A DNA stretch of 48,802 bases, from NCBI GenBank assembly GCA_016342745.1, contig JAEINT010000025.1, positions 1 to 48,802 of the forward strand, read 5' to 3'. Shown here in pieces: positions 31,506 to 40,400 of the stretch (its first letter is position 1; each line of letters begins with the position of its first letter). Origin of the DNA: Labilibaculum sp. Lineage in GTDB: Bacteria > Bacteroidota > Bacteroidia > Bacteroidales > Marinifilaceae. The notes under the pieces are model-generated. The model did not search any database. It was not told the origin of the DNA and saw only the letters and a list, made by a program, of their open reading frames with translations. Made by a program: the position numbers and the translations under genes.

Positions 31506-34484
31506 ATGAAAAATATACTTTTTATCTTATTTTCATTATTCGTAAGTATACAATTATCCGCCCAAAGCCACCCTGATGCAGCCACATCTAAATCAAACAG
31601 CTCAAAAATTAGCCGTTTACTTTCTCGAGCAGAAAAAGATTTTAACGCTGATAATAAGGAGGCATTAAAACTAACTCTATTAGCTGCCGAAAAAGCCCTT
31701 AAAGATGAAAACATGGAGCAGTTTGCTAATGCGAACGAACTTTTAGGCAAAATTTATATTTACAGAGGGAATTTAGATAAAGCACAAAAATCCTTCGAAA
31801 TTTTATTCAATTTTTGGGAGAGTATGCAAGATACTGCCAAAATAGGATATTGTTACGGATATTTAGGAGAACTCCATTACGCAAAATGTGACTACATAAA
31901 GGCTGACGAATATTATCAGAAAGGGTTCGAGCTTAAAAAACATATAAAAGATAGCATTAACTATAGCTACAATCTTAATGCTCTTGGAAATATTCGCCTT
32001 GAAACTTGTCGCTATAAAGAGGCATTAAACTATTATTTTGAGGCATTAAATCTCAACATTAAAAATAAAAGTGTTTCAGGTGTTTGTTATTCTCAAAATG
32101 GATTGGGAAACACTTACTTTGAAATGAATGATTTGGTTTCTGCAAAGAAATATTTCGAAGAATCATTAGCTACAGGCAAAAAGCATCAATTATACAAAAA
32201 CATTGCTTATTCTCTCAATCAATTAGCCAAACTGCAAAATACTTTAAACAATAGAAATACTGCTATTGATTTGTATAATGAGTCGTTGGAAATAAGCAAA
32301 AAATTACAATCTAGAAATGGCATCGCCCTATCCTTCATGGGCATTGGAGAAATCTACCAGAGCATCATGCAAAATGATAAAGCTTTAGAATTTCATCACA
32401 AAGCTTTAAAAATATTTGAAGAAATTGATTCGAAAAAAAATATTGCTAGTTGTTACCTCAACATAGGAATGGTACTATATGAGTTAAAAGATCATGAATT
32501 GGCAAAAGAAAACTTTCGTAAATCTATTGAAATTAACGAGCTAATTGGATACTTAAAAGGCGCCGCTGATGGACACCGAAAATTAGGGAACACTCTTTAT
32601 CAAGAAGAAAAGTTTGATGAAAGTCTTTTTGAGTATCGCAAGTCTCTTAATATTCAAGAATCTATAGGAAACCAAAAAGGAATCGCTTATTGCTACACGA
32701 ATATTGGATTAGTATTTATAAAGCAAAACAAGTTAACCGATGCAGAACGATATCTTAATAAATCTATTGAGATTAATAAAAGCCTAGAAAATCATCTGGG
32801 TGTAGCCTCGGCATACAATAATCTTGGAGAATTGTATCGAGTACGTAAGCGCCCTCAAAAGGCAATTCAACACTTGCTTAAAAGCTATCAAATCACATCT
32901 GATATAGGTGCTATTGTACTGAAAGCCGAAAGTGCTAAAAACCTGTCTAAAATTTATTCGGATGAAAATAAGTTTGAAAAATCACTGTCCTATCATAAGG
33001 TTTATTTCGATTTATACAATCAGATGTTTAATGCTCAATTAGAGAATCGTGTTGGGTGGATTCAAATGCAAAATGAAAGAGACAAACGAATAAATCTAGA
33101 GAAGATATTTCAAAATGAAAAGGCTATTGAAAAAGAAAAGTTAAACACACAATCTCTGATCAACTCCTTTTTAATCGTAATCGTTATCCTTATTTTACTG
33201 TCCACAGCTCTTATTTATGGTCTTTACGTAGCAGTTAAAAAGTCGAATAAAAAGCTTATAAATGAGGTTGAAGTGAGGAAAAAAGCAGAATTTCTTCTTG
33301 CTGATCACCAAAAAAACCTAGAAGGACTCGTTAAAGTTAGAACTCTTGAACTTGAAAAAGCAAAAAACAAAGCAGAAGAATCGGATCGCTTAAAATCTTC
33401 ATTTCTTGCAAATATGTCGCACGAAGTAAGAACTCCAATGAATGCAATAATTGGATTCTCAAAACTCCTCACAATGACTACTTCTGCAGAAAAGCAGCGC
33501 AATTACACAAGTATAATTAATGATAATGGCTACATCTTACTAACTCTTGTAAATGATATTATAGATATATCGATGATCGAGTCGAAGCAATTAAAAATCA
33601 AAAAACTCGTCTTCAAATTGCACCCTATGCTTCTTGAATTAAAGAGTATGTTTGATGAACAAAAAAAGCTGGACAAAAAAGATCATATAGAATTCAGAAT
33701 TGATATTCTAGAAGAAATTAAGGAAATAAGCATCTACTCAGATCCAGTCAGAATTAAACAAATCCTAATCAATCTTTTAAGAAATGCATTAAAATTTACA
33801 AAATCAGGAACAATTGATTTTGGAGTAGAATTGAATAATGAGAATTGTCGATTCTTTGTAAAAGATACAGGAATTGGAATTCCCCCAGAAGAGCAAGATC
33901 TAATTTATGACCGTTTTAGACAGGCAAGTAATAATACCGTTGAACACGGAGGAACTGGATTAGGCCTTACCATTTCGAAAAGTTTAACTGAAATGCTCGG
34001 AGGTAATATTTGGTTTACCTCTCATCCGGAACAAGGCAGCCAATTCAATATTGAACTTCCTTTCCAAAATAATCCAACCCAGAACGAAGCAGATAATGCA
34101 ATTTTAAATAAGCAAGTTGACCTATCTGGTAAAAACATACTTGTAGCGGAAGACACCAAATCAAATTTCCTATACATTAAAGAAGTGTTACGAAAAACAA
34201 ATGCCAATGTAACTTGGTCGCAGGATGGTATTGAAACGGTAGAGAAATTTAAAACAACGAATTTCGATCTTGTTTTAATGGATGTCCATCTTCCGAACAT
34301 TAATGGTTATGAAGTAACAAAAGTATTAAAGAGAAAAAAACCAGATGTCCCAGTTATTGTTCAAACGGCCTATGGATTCCAAGATGAACTAAAAAATAAA
34401 AAAGAATCAGGTTTTGATGCATTTATAAGCAAACCTTACACACAAGAACAACTTTTGGAAATTATTTTGCAAAATTTATCCTAA
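31506..34484 (+). CDS. TPR-containing hybrid histidine kinase
   Basis: A 992-residue sensor. A signal peptide (ILFSLFVSIQLSAQS) is followed by about ten tetratricopeptide repeats (residues about 30-490, with NLGELYRVRKRPQKAIQHL-type units) that would sit in the periplasm. One membrane helix (about 543-570) and a coiled coil (KAEFLLADHQKNLEGLVKVR) lead to the histidine kinase. The H-box is SHEVRTPMNA with phospho-acceptor His639, then the ATP domain (NLLRNALKF, DTGIGIPPEE, GGTGLGLTIS). A C-terminal receiver domain has Asp926 (LMDVHLP). No output protein is adjacent. The H-box region is almost identical to that of the kinase at 40401, suggesting a shared origin of this part. Confidence 0.93.
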   Translation: MKNILFILFSLFVSIQLSAQSHPDAATSKSNSSKISRLLSRAEKDFNADNKEALKLTLLAAEKALKDENMEQFANANELLGKIYIYRGNLDKAQKSFEILFNFWESMQDTAKIGYCYGYLGELHYAKCDYIKADEYYQKGFELKKHIKDSINYSYNLNALGNIRLETCRYKEALNYYFEALNLNIKNKSVSGVCYSQNGLGNTYFEMNDLVSAKKYFEESLATGKKHQLYKNIAYSLNQLAKLQNTLNNRNTAIDLYNESLEISKKLQSRNGIALSFMGIGEIYQSIMQNDKALEFHHKALKIFEEIDSKKNIASCYLNIGMVLYELKDHELAKENFRKSIEINELIGYLKGAADGHRKLGNTLYQEEKFDESLFEYRKSLNIQESIGNQKGIAYCYTNIGLVFIKQNKLTDAERYLNKSIEINKSLENHLGVASAYNNLGELYRVRKRPQKAIQHLLKSYQITSDIGAIVLKAESAKNLSKIYSDENKFEKSLSYHKVYFDLYNQMFNAQLENRVGWIQMQNERDKRINLEKIFQNEKAIEKEKLNTQSLINSFLIVIVILILLSTALIYGLYVAVKKSNKKLINEVEVRKKAEFLLADHQKNLEGLVKVRTLELEKAKNKAEESDRLKSSFLANMSHEVRTPMNAIIGFSKLLTMTTSAEKQRNYTSIINDNGYILLTLVNDIIDISMIESKQLKIKKLVFKLHPMLLELKSMFDEQKKLDKKDHIEFRIDILEEIKEISIYSDPVRIKQILINLLRNALKFTKSGTIDFGVELNNENCRFFVKDTGIGIPPEEQDLIYDRFRQASNNTVEHGGTGLGLTISKSLTEMLGGNIWFTSHPEQGSQFNIELPFQNNPTQNEADNAILNKQVDLSGKNILVAEDTKSNFLYIKEVLRKTNANVTWSQDGIETVEKFKTTNFDLVLMDVHLPNINGYEVTKVLKRKKPDVPVIVQTAYGFQDELKNKKESGFDAFISKPYTQEQLLEIILQNLS

Positions 34485-34695
34485 ACAGCGGATAAGTCCT
34501 TGATACACGAAGGAAATTAGTATGCATTATTCCTTTGCATGAGAATAACCCCATTCAAATGAAGGCAACTGGAACGTATCGAAACTAAGAAAAATAAAGA
34601 GGTCTTTGTCTTTAAATAGACAATTTATTTGTTGAATTAAGAATTTCAGACTAATTTAAAGTTACTGAACAAGATTCACTAAAAAACGATTAGTA

Positions 34696-35037
34696 ATGAA
34701 GATCAATCTTAACGGAAAATGGAAAAACCAATACAACTCTGTAATGGACTTAGCCATTATTGAAAACAGAGTAAGTGGTACATTTCAAACAGCAATTGGC
34801 CAACCCAGATTCGAGGAGAAATTTGAAATATCAGGAAAAATAAATTCCAATGTAATCGCATTCATGGTCGATTTTGGAAAATATGGATCTCTTGCGTGTT
34901 GGACTGGCAGATTTGAATTGGATGATCAAGGGCCAGTAATCCACACCATGTGGCATTTATCTCAAAGCGAGGGCAGCGAAGAAGAACAGCTTGCCAAAGC
35001 AATATTAACAGGTGTTGGAACCTTTCGTAAACCATAA
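34696..35037 (+). CDS. Avidin-like protein with partly lost biotin site
   Basis: A 113-residue protein matching the avidin/streptavidin beta barrel from end to end: GKWKNQYNSVMDL, VSGTFQTAIG, LACWTGRFEL, VIHTMWHLSQSEGSEEE and ILTGVGTFRKP. Aligned by hand to streptavidin, biotin contacts N23, S27, S88, W92 and W108 are kept (N11, S15, S65, W69, W86). Y43 is Phe30, S45 is Thr32, W79 is Phe60, T90 is Ala67, W120 is Ala100 and the key D128 is Gly108. So biotin binding is probably weak or gone and another ligand is possible. There is no signal peptide, so it stays in the cytoplasm. A strong terminator follows. It stands alone. Confidence 0.82.
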   Translation: MKINLNGKWKNQYNSVMDLAIIENRVSGTFQTAIGQPRFEEKFEISGKINSNVIAFMVDFGKYGSLACWTGRFELDDQGPVIHTMWHLSQSEGSEEEQLAKAILTGVGTFRKP

Positions 35038-35040
35038 AAA

Positions 35041-35079
35041 AAAGAGGAGCTAAATTCTAGATTAGCTCCTCTTTTTTTT
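35041..35079. terminator. Bidirectional terminator
   Basis: AAAGAGGAGCTAA (35041-35053) pairs with TTAGCTCCTCTTT (35062-35074), a perfect 13-bp stem with an 8-nt loop, with T-runs on both strands. It serves the avidin-like gene on the plus strand and the small gene at 35103 on the minus strand. Confidence 0.9.
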
Positions 35080-35102
35080 ATCGAATTTACAAGATTATTC
35101 AA

Positions 35103-35393
35103 TTATTTACCAACATCTAAATTATCAATGCGATCCAATAAGTCATGTGTTGATTTCAACAGTTCATCGTATACTACTTTGAAATGAGCCTTAACTTCTA
35201 AAGAAGTTTTTGCACTTGTTTTTTCATTAACTCTAGCGATATAATTATTTCTTAAACTTGCTGCCTCATTCATAATTGCATAAACATCTTCTGAATTTTT
35301 ATTACCGAAGAATTCTATATGAATAATACCTCTCATTAAAATTTCATTTGTCAGAAAATTAATGTCTTTCTTAAAATCCCTTCTGCTTGCCAT
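35103..35393 (-). CDS. Small helical hypothetical protein
   Basis: A 96-residue, mostly helical, charged protein with no signal or membrane segment. I do not recognise a family. Features are a basic N-terminus (MASRRDFKKDINFL), one hydrophobic helix (EILMRGIIHIEFF) and a C-terminal amphipathic region (HFKVVYDELLKSTHDLLDRI). It has an intact ATG start and an upstream AT-rich gap of about 200 bp that contains no other gene. It converges with the avidin-like gene on a shared terminator. Confidence 0.55.
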   Translation of the reverse strand: MASRRDFKKDINFLTNEILMRGIIHIEFFGNKNSEDVYAIMNEAASLRNNYIARVNEKTSAKTSLEVKAHFKVVYDELLKSTHDLLDRIDNLDVGK

Positions 35394-35607
35394 AGTTCAA
35401 TTTTTAGTATTTGATTATTGCTAAAATACTAAAATAATAGCAAGAGGCTAATTCTCATTAACAATAATTTCAATTTTAAGGTGGCAATTCAAAAGCTTAC
35501 TTTAATTGACTTATTACTTAAAAGATTATTCTTGTTCATATTGGATATTGCTCGTAAAACCAGTTTATTTGTAAGTAAATCTGCATAACAAATAGAGGTG
35601 GTTGGAT

Positions 35608-36420
35608 ATGAGCGAATGTTACCGATATATTTTTCTTAAAAATGAAAAACTAAAACCTTCAAAAGAATTTAAAGATGAATTCTTACTTAGAGGTTCTGCC
35701 CTTTATGAAGTAATTCGCGTTGTATCTGGAAAACCCGTTTTCTTAAAAGATCATTTCCAACGATTAAGCAATTCTGCAATTCAAATAAAAGAACAAATTT
35801 GGTATCCTTTTAATCAAATCGAGGATCAAATTGAAAAGTTAATCCAAATAAATGATGTGCAAAATGGCAACATCAAACTTGTTTTTCATATTGATGGATT
35901 GGACAAAAACTTTTTTGTCTACTTCATTAAACATTATTACCCAAAACCAGAACAATATCTAAATGGGGTAAGGACAATTGTTCACCATGCAGAAAGACCA
36001 CTACCTAATGCTAAAGTTTACAATCACAGTTTACGATCAAAAACGAACGATATTATTAGAGATGCTGAAATATTTGAAGTATTACTCTTAAATTCGGTGG
36101 GTAACTTGACAGAAGGAAGTCGGTCGAATCTATTTTTCATTAAAAACAATGAATTACATACTGCCTATGACAGTGAAGTTTTAAATGGAATTGTGCGCAG
36201 TAAAGTTTTAGAAATTGCGGAAAGATTGAACATTCCCATTCGTAAATCACATCTAAAATATGATGATTTAGCAAAATATGATGCAGCCTTTTTAACAGGT
36301 ACATCTTTAATGATTCTACCAATTAAAAAGATTAATTCGATTAGCTTCTCTCCTTCTCATGAAATAATTAATTCCTTATCCGAAGGTTTTAATAAATTAA
36401 TTAGTGATTATTTACAATAA
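35608..36420 (+). CDS. Class IV aminotransferase, aminodeoxychorismate-lyase-like
   Basis: A 270-residue PLP enzyme of fold type IV, the family of PabC, branched-chain and D-amino acid aminotransferases. The N-terminal LRGSALYEVIRVVSGKPVFLKDHFQRL is followed by the PLP-lysine region (HSLRSKTNDI), LTEGSRSNLFFIKNN, and TGTSLMILPIKKI. Length and the N-terminal motif favour a PabC-like enzyme (4-amino-4-deoxychorismate to p-aminobenzoate), but the subfamily is not certain. I chose the ATG at 35608, preceded by AGAGGTGG, an unusually clear Shine-Dalgarno for this organism, over the TTG at 35602. Its last 20 bp overlap the convergent sensor gene. Confidence 0.78.
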   Translation: MSECYRYIFLKNEKLKPSKEFKDEFLLRGSALYEVIRVVSGKPVFLKDHFQRLSNSAIQIKEQIWYPFNQIEDQIEKLIQINDVQNGNIKLVFHIDGLDKNFFVYFIKHYYPKPEQYLNGVRTIVHHAERPLPNAKVYNHSLRSKTNDIIRDAEIFEVLLLNSVGNLTEGSRSNLFFIKNNELHTAYDSEVLNGIVRSKVLEIAERLNIPIRKSHLKYDDLAKYDAAFLTGTSLMILPIKKINSISFSPSHEIINSLSEGFNKLISDYLQ

Positions 36421-39400
36421 CTCTTGAAGCTTTCGGAAAACCTATTTCAACTTTTGTTCCACAAGGAAATTCACTATCATCAAAAAGATCTTCTATCGAA
36501 TAGGAATAAACTCGGCCATTATCCAATACTTTATTTAATAGCTTTATACGATCTCTTGTAATCTGAAGTGTTTTATGATGATTACTAATGTTACTATCCT
36601 GATGAAATCCTTTAGATTTTTGACGACCAATACCATTGTCTTTAATAGTACATTTCAAATAGCCATCACTCTCGGCTTCAAAACTTAAGGTCAACTGCCC
36701 CTTTTCTTTACTTCCTGATAACCCATATTTAATTGCGTTCTCGATAAAGGGTTGTATCAACATTGGAGGTAACAAGTATTTGTGAGGCTTAATCGAGTTA
36801 TCAACATTTATTTTGTACGCAAACTTATCGAAAAATCGCATTTGTTCTAATTTCAGATAGTGCTGCAGATAGTTAATCTCATCTGCTAAAGAGATAAAAT
36901 CTTTATTCGCATTATTGATATTTTTACGCAAAACCATTGAAAAATCGGATAAATAATCTAATGCATTTTCCGTATTTTCATCTAAAATATGACTCTGAAT
37001 TGAATTCAATGCATTAAAAATGAAATGAGGATCCAATTGATTCTGAAGTGATTTCATTTTCAAGGCAATTACCCGATTAAATTGCTTTGTCCTCTCTTTT
37101 TCTTTTCTTCGTACAATTCTAACATATGTATTGCCAGTCAGTAAAATTAACAAAATTAGCAGTAGGCTTGCTAAAATAATAAACCACCAAGTTTTCCACC
37201 ATCGTATTTTCACTTGAATCGTAAAAGAAAATGGTATTATTTCAAGATCACTTAACTGTCTACCCTCAATTCTTAAAACATAGTCACCACCCAGCAAATG
37301 AGAATACATTGCTTTTGTATCAGTGGTCCAATCCGACCAACTTTTATCGTATCCTTCTAACAAATATCTATATCGAACATTCGAAATATTCTGGCAAAAA
37401 TCCATTCCAAAATTAAAGGTGAGATCGTTTTCAAAATACTTAAAAGCAACAGGCTCAATTGGCGTATTCGTCCATTGGTCGACCTCTTCTTTTTTAGGCA
37501 TCCATTCCTCGTTATGCACGAGAATAGTTCTTAACCTTATCCTTGTTTTTAAATGATCTTGATCTGAAAAACGTTTTGTATCAATTTTTAATAGTCTACT
37601 TCTGGTTTGTACCCAAATATTTTGATCAGCATCAACAATTGATCTTTCACCATTCTGATCATAGTATCCATCATTCAAATTCCAAAATCGAAATTGCAGA
37701 ATCGAATCTTGTTCCCAAGAATTATAATCAAACCGATGCACTCCTGTATTCGTTCCACACCACAATGAATTATCATCAAGTAACTGAAATCCTTGGATTG
37801 CAGTACCAACTACTCCATCTTCATTCCCTATTGTATCGATAACTTTTAAATCTGTATCGGTAATATTCAATTTGTAAATCAAACCATTGTTTCCAGCTAC
37901 AATTAAGGTTGAATTATCAACTATAAGAAGATCATTTATTACATTATGAAACCCTGAATTATTTCGATTATAAATTGAGAACTGATTTTCGTGAAACTTT
38001 AAGATTCCTTTTTGTCTGGTCGCAATCCAAATGATATCCCCCTGGTTTCTCATTTTACTAATTTCGATTGTACTAGACTGTTCGAATGAATAAGAAGGTT
38101 TCTCTTCACATTTACCATCCTTCTTATTAAAACTTAGTGTATTGTCCCAAAAAGATAAAAGTTCACCGTCTTGTGTGAAAATAAATTCGCTAGCAGGCGT
38201 TATTCCAACAAATTGCAGTTGATAATTAGATGTATTGAAAGTAAAAAAACCTTTACTACTTGAAATCCATACGAGCCCCTCCTTATCAATCTGAAGTCTA
38301 TAAAGTGAAAAATCTTTTAGATTCTCGACTTTACCTGCGCACTTAGCATAAAAATCTTTAGCTACAATTCGTTTTTTAATCTGCAAATCATTAACAATGA
38401 TTAATTCATTTTTATTGGAAACAAGGATATTTCCATGAAAATCAGAAACTAAATCTTGACTTTCTGGATTTGTAAAACCGTTAAAACCTGTGTGAATGTA
38501 TTTAAAAAAACTATTCTCAACCTTAACCAACCCACAATTTTGGGTTCCAAACCACAAATCATTCTGTCCTTTTCTAAGAAAAATGGTATTAATAAAATAA
38601 TTGTCTAATTTATTCACAGCAGAGAAATCTACAAATGAATTATCTTGTAATTTTAACACCTTGCGTTTTTCTACTCCATTCTCATAATACCTCAATAAAT
38701 AATAACTAAGAATTGCATTCTCTTCCTGTTCTATTACATCAGCAATTACTGAATTCTCTTTTGATAAATTCAAGCGAAAGGTCTTTTCTCCTCCTAATAC
38801 TTTTTTAAGTTTATCTAAATCGTTTTGAATTCCTAAACTTACAATCGGAATTTCTTCGCTATCATTTTTCAGATAATCGCCAAATTTAATATGATAGATG
38901 AAATTTTCTTTTTGGCACTCACTACTTGTAATCAATTGATTATTAGCAGAACGAATTTTAAATATCGCCTTAGGATAGGTGGTATTCTTTGCTGTTAGCG
39001 ATGATTCATCAATATTATATTCATACAAGCCATCAGAAGTACCAAGCATCAATTTATTTGAAGATCCAATCGTTTGTAAATAATAAATTTCTCGCTCATT
39101 CTTTAAAGAATCAAATTGAATAATCGATAAACGATCTCCATCGAACTTAGAAAGTCCAAGTCCCAAACTAGAAAACCATAGATTTCCATCTGCATCTTCA
39201 CAAATCGAATTGATTCGTTCTCCTTGCAGTTTTGTTAAGCCTTTTCTAAATTTGATATCTTCTCCTGTGAACTCATACAAACCAGCATCTGTAGCAAGCC
39301 ACACCAATCCTCTAGAATCTTCAAATATATCAAACACGACATTACTTGGCAAACCATCCACCATCGAAAAATTTTCCGTTGTTTGAATGTTTGCCAATAC

Positions 39401-39463
39401 TTTCGTAGATAATACAATTAGCATTATCAACACGTTAGCAAATATCTTTTGTTTGATATTCAT
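36401..39463 (-). CDS. Two-component propeller sensor, LytS-type histidine kinase
   Basis: A 1020-residue membrane sensor. A signal peptide leads into a periplasmic region of Reg_prop-type propeller repeats (e.g. LVWLATDAGLYEF, NLWFSSLGLGLSKF, NDLWFGTQNCGLVKV), followed by a Y_Y_Y domain (FKYFENDLTFNFG, YRYLLEGYDKSW). One membrane helix (about residues 760-785) precedes a His_kinase domain of the LytS class, with LDPHFIFNALNSI and phospho-acceptor His813. It ends with the ATP domain (PFIENAIKYGL, DNGIGRQ). It lacks receiver and output domains, so a LytTR-type regulator elsewhere is expected. I chose ATG 39463, ahead of MNIKQKIFANVL, over the TTG at 39520. It converges with the aminotransferase gene. 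Confidence 0.92.
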   Translation of the reverse strand: MNIKQKIFANVLIMLIVLSTKVLANIQTTENFSMVDGLPSNVVFDIFEDSRGLVWLATDAGLYEFTGEDIKFRKGLTKLQGERINSICEDADGNLWFSSLGLGLSKFDGDRLSIIQFDSLKNEREIYYLQTIGSSNKLMLGTSDGLYEYNIDESSLTAKNTTYPKAIFKIRSANNQLITSSECQKENFIYHIKFGDYLKNDSEEIPIVSLGIQNDLDKLKKVLGGEKTFRLNLSKENSVIADVIEQEENAILSYYLLRYYENGVEKRKVLKLQDNSFVDFSAVNKLDNYFINTIFLRKGQNDLWFGTQNCGLVKVENSFFKYIHTGFNGFTNPESQDLVSDFHGNILVSNKNELIIVNDLQIKKRIVAKDFYAKCAGKVENLKDFSLYRLQIDKEGLVWISSSKGFFTFNTSNYQLQFVGITPASEFIFTQDGELLSFWDNTLSFNKKDGKCEEKPSYSFEQSSTIEISKMRNQGDIIWIATRQKGILKFHENQFSIYNRNNSGFHNVINDLLIVDNSTLIVAGNNGLIYKLNITDTDLKVIDTIGNEDGVVGTAIQGFQLLDDNSLWCGTNTGVHRFDYNSWEQDSILQFRFWNLNDGYYDQNGERSIVDADQNIWVQTRSRLLKIDTKRFSDQDHLKTRIRLRTILVHNEEWMPKKEEVDQWTNTPIEPVAFKYFENDLTFNFGMDFCQNISNVRYRYLLEGYDKSWSDWTTDTKAMYSHLLGGDYVLRIEGRQLSDLEIIPFSFTIQVKIRWWKTWWFIILASLLLILLILLTGNTYVRIVRRKEKERTKQFNRVIALKMKSLQNQLDPHFIFNALNSIQSHILDENTENALDYLSDFSMVLRKNINNANKDFISLADEINYLQHYLKLEQMRFFDKFAYKINVDNSIKPHKYLLPPMLIQPFIENAIKYGLSGSKEKGQLTLSFEAESDGYLKCTIKDNGIGRQKSKGFHQDSNISNHHKTLQITRDRIKLLNKVLDNGRVYSYSIEDLFDDSEFPCGTKVEIGFPKASRVIVNNH

Positions 39464-39825
39464 TATGCAATTATAATAAATATGATTTAATAAAAATGAT
39501 GCCAAATGTGCCAATTTCAACTTGACACATTCTTTTTCTTACAAGTGTGAAGATTCCATATTATTTTATTTAGCTTTAAATCGTTCTTTGAAGAATAACT
39601 ATCAAGCAAATTAAGCTTAAGTTAAACTACTTGTAAGGTACACTTACACTCACAAAATGCAAACCACTGACTCTCATTATATAATACGATGAATAAGTAT
39701 ATAACAAAAGCTTTCTCAATGTAAATTTCATCGTTATGATACTACTTTTCACAAAAAAGTATGATTTGTTCTTATTATTTTATTTCTTTTGCGACAAGAA
39801 TAAAGAATAGCATAAAATTCAATAT
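39464..39825. other. AT-rich divergent intergenic region
   Basis: A 362-bp gap between two divergent genes. I found no repeat, tRNA or hairpin that I can support, and only weak promoter-like motifs: TTTG at 39765 followed too closely by TTCTTTTG at 39784. Confidence 0.4.
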
Positions 39826-40386
39826 ATGAAGCATCCTTTTAATAAAGTGAATTTAAATAAGGCGATTAAAGAGTATCAAGCCAATCAAAATTTCATTCAT
39901 ACTGCTTTGCCAAGATTAAATATTCTCTTGGCTATTAAAAAAGAGCTTAAAAGCATTTCAAACTTAGAATGGGAGTTTGAATACAATCACACCAATGTAA
40001 ATCAAAATGCTGTTAGAATTCAATTCAGAAATCAAATTAGCAATGATTTTAATTTCTTTTACGAAATACCTTTAAGCATGAATTTTGAATTAAGAGCATA
40101 CCTCTCAAATTCAACCGTACATTTTCTTGATTTATACAATTTTCTAATTGATAAAAACATTATAAAGAAAGATCAGTTCGCACTAAAAGCAGAGTACCAT
40201 ACGATACCTCATTTCATTCTTAATACTAAAACAAAAAGATATGATATGTCAATTCTTAATCAGTATTCTCTTTCTGATGAAATCGATGATCAAATAATTG
40301 ATAAAAAAGTAAAAGCTGATATCGAAAATGGATTTGATCAATTCAATTTAATTTTTGAAGAAATCATAAAACAATTCAAAATTTGA
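39826..40386 (+). CDS. Hypothetical protein ahead of the hybrid kinase
   Basis: A 186-residue soluble protein of mixed strand and helix character, with no signal peptide. I do not recognise a family. Aromatic, strand-like segments (LEWEFEYNHT, AVRIQFRNQ, FFYEIPLSM) alternate with helices, and the acidic C-terminus (IENGFDQFNLIFEEIIKQF) is amphipathic. It lies 15 bp before the hybrid kinase start, so the two are very likely in one operon. A role in the same signalling pathway is inferred only from this. Confidence 0.65.
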   Translation: MKHPFNKVNLNKAIKEYQANQNFIHTALPRLNILLAIKKELKSISNLEWEFEYNHTNVNQNAVRIQFRNQISNDFNFFYEIPLSMNFELRAYLSNSTVHFLDLYNFLIDKNIIKKDQFALKAEYHTIPHFILNTKTKRYDMSILNQYSLSDEIDDQIIDKKVKADIENGFDQFNLIFEEIIKQFKI

Positions 40387-40400
40387 ACTATTTTTAAAAA

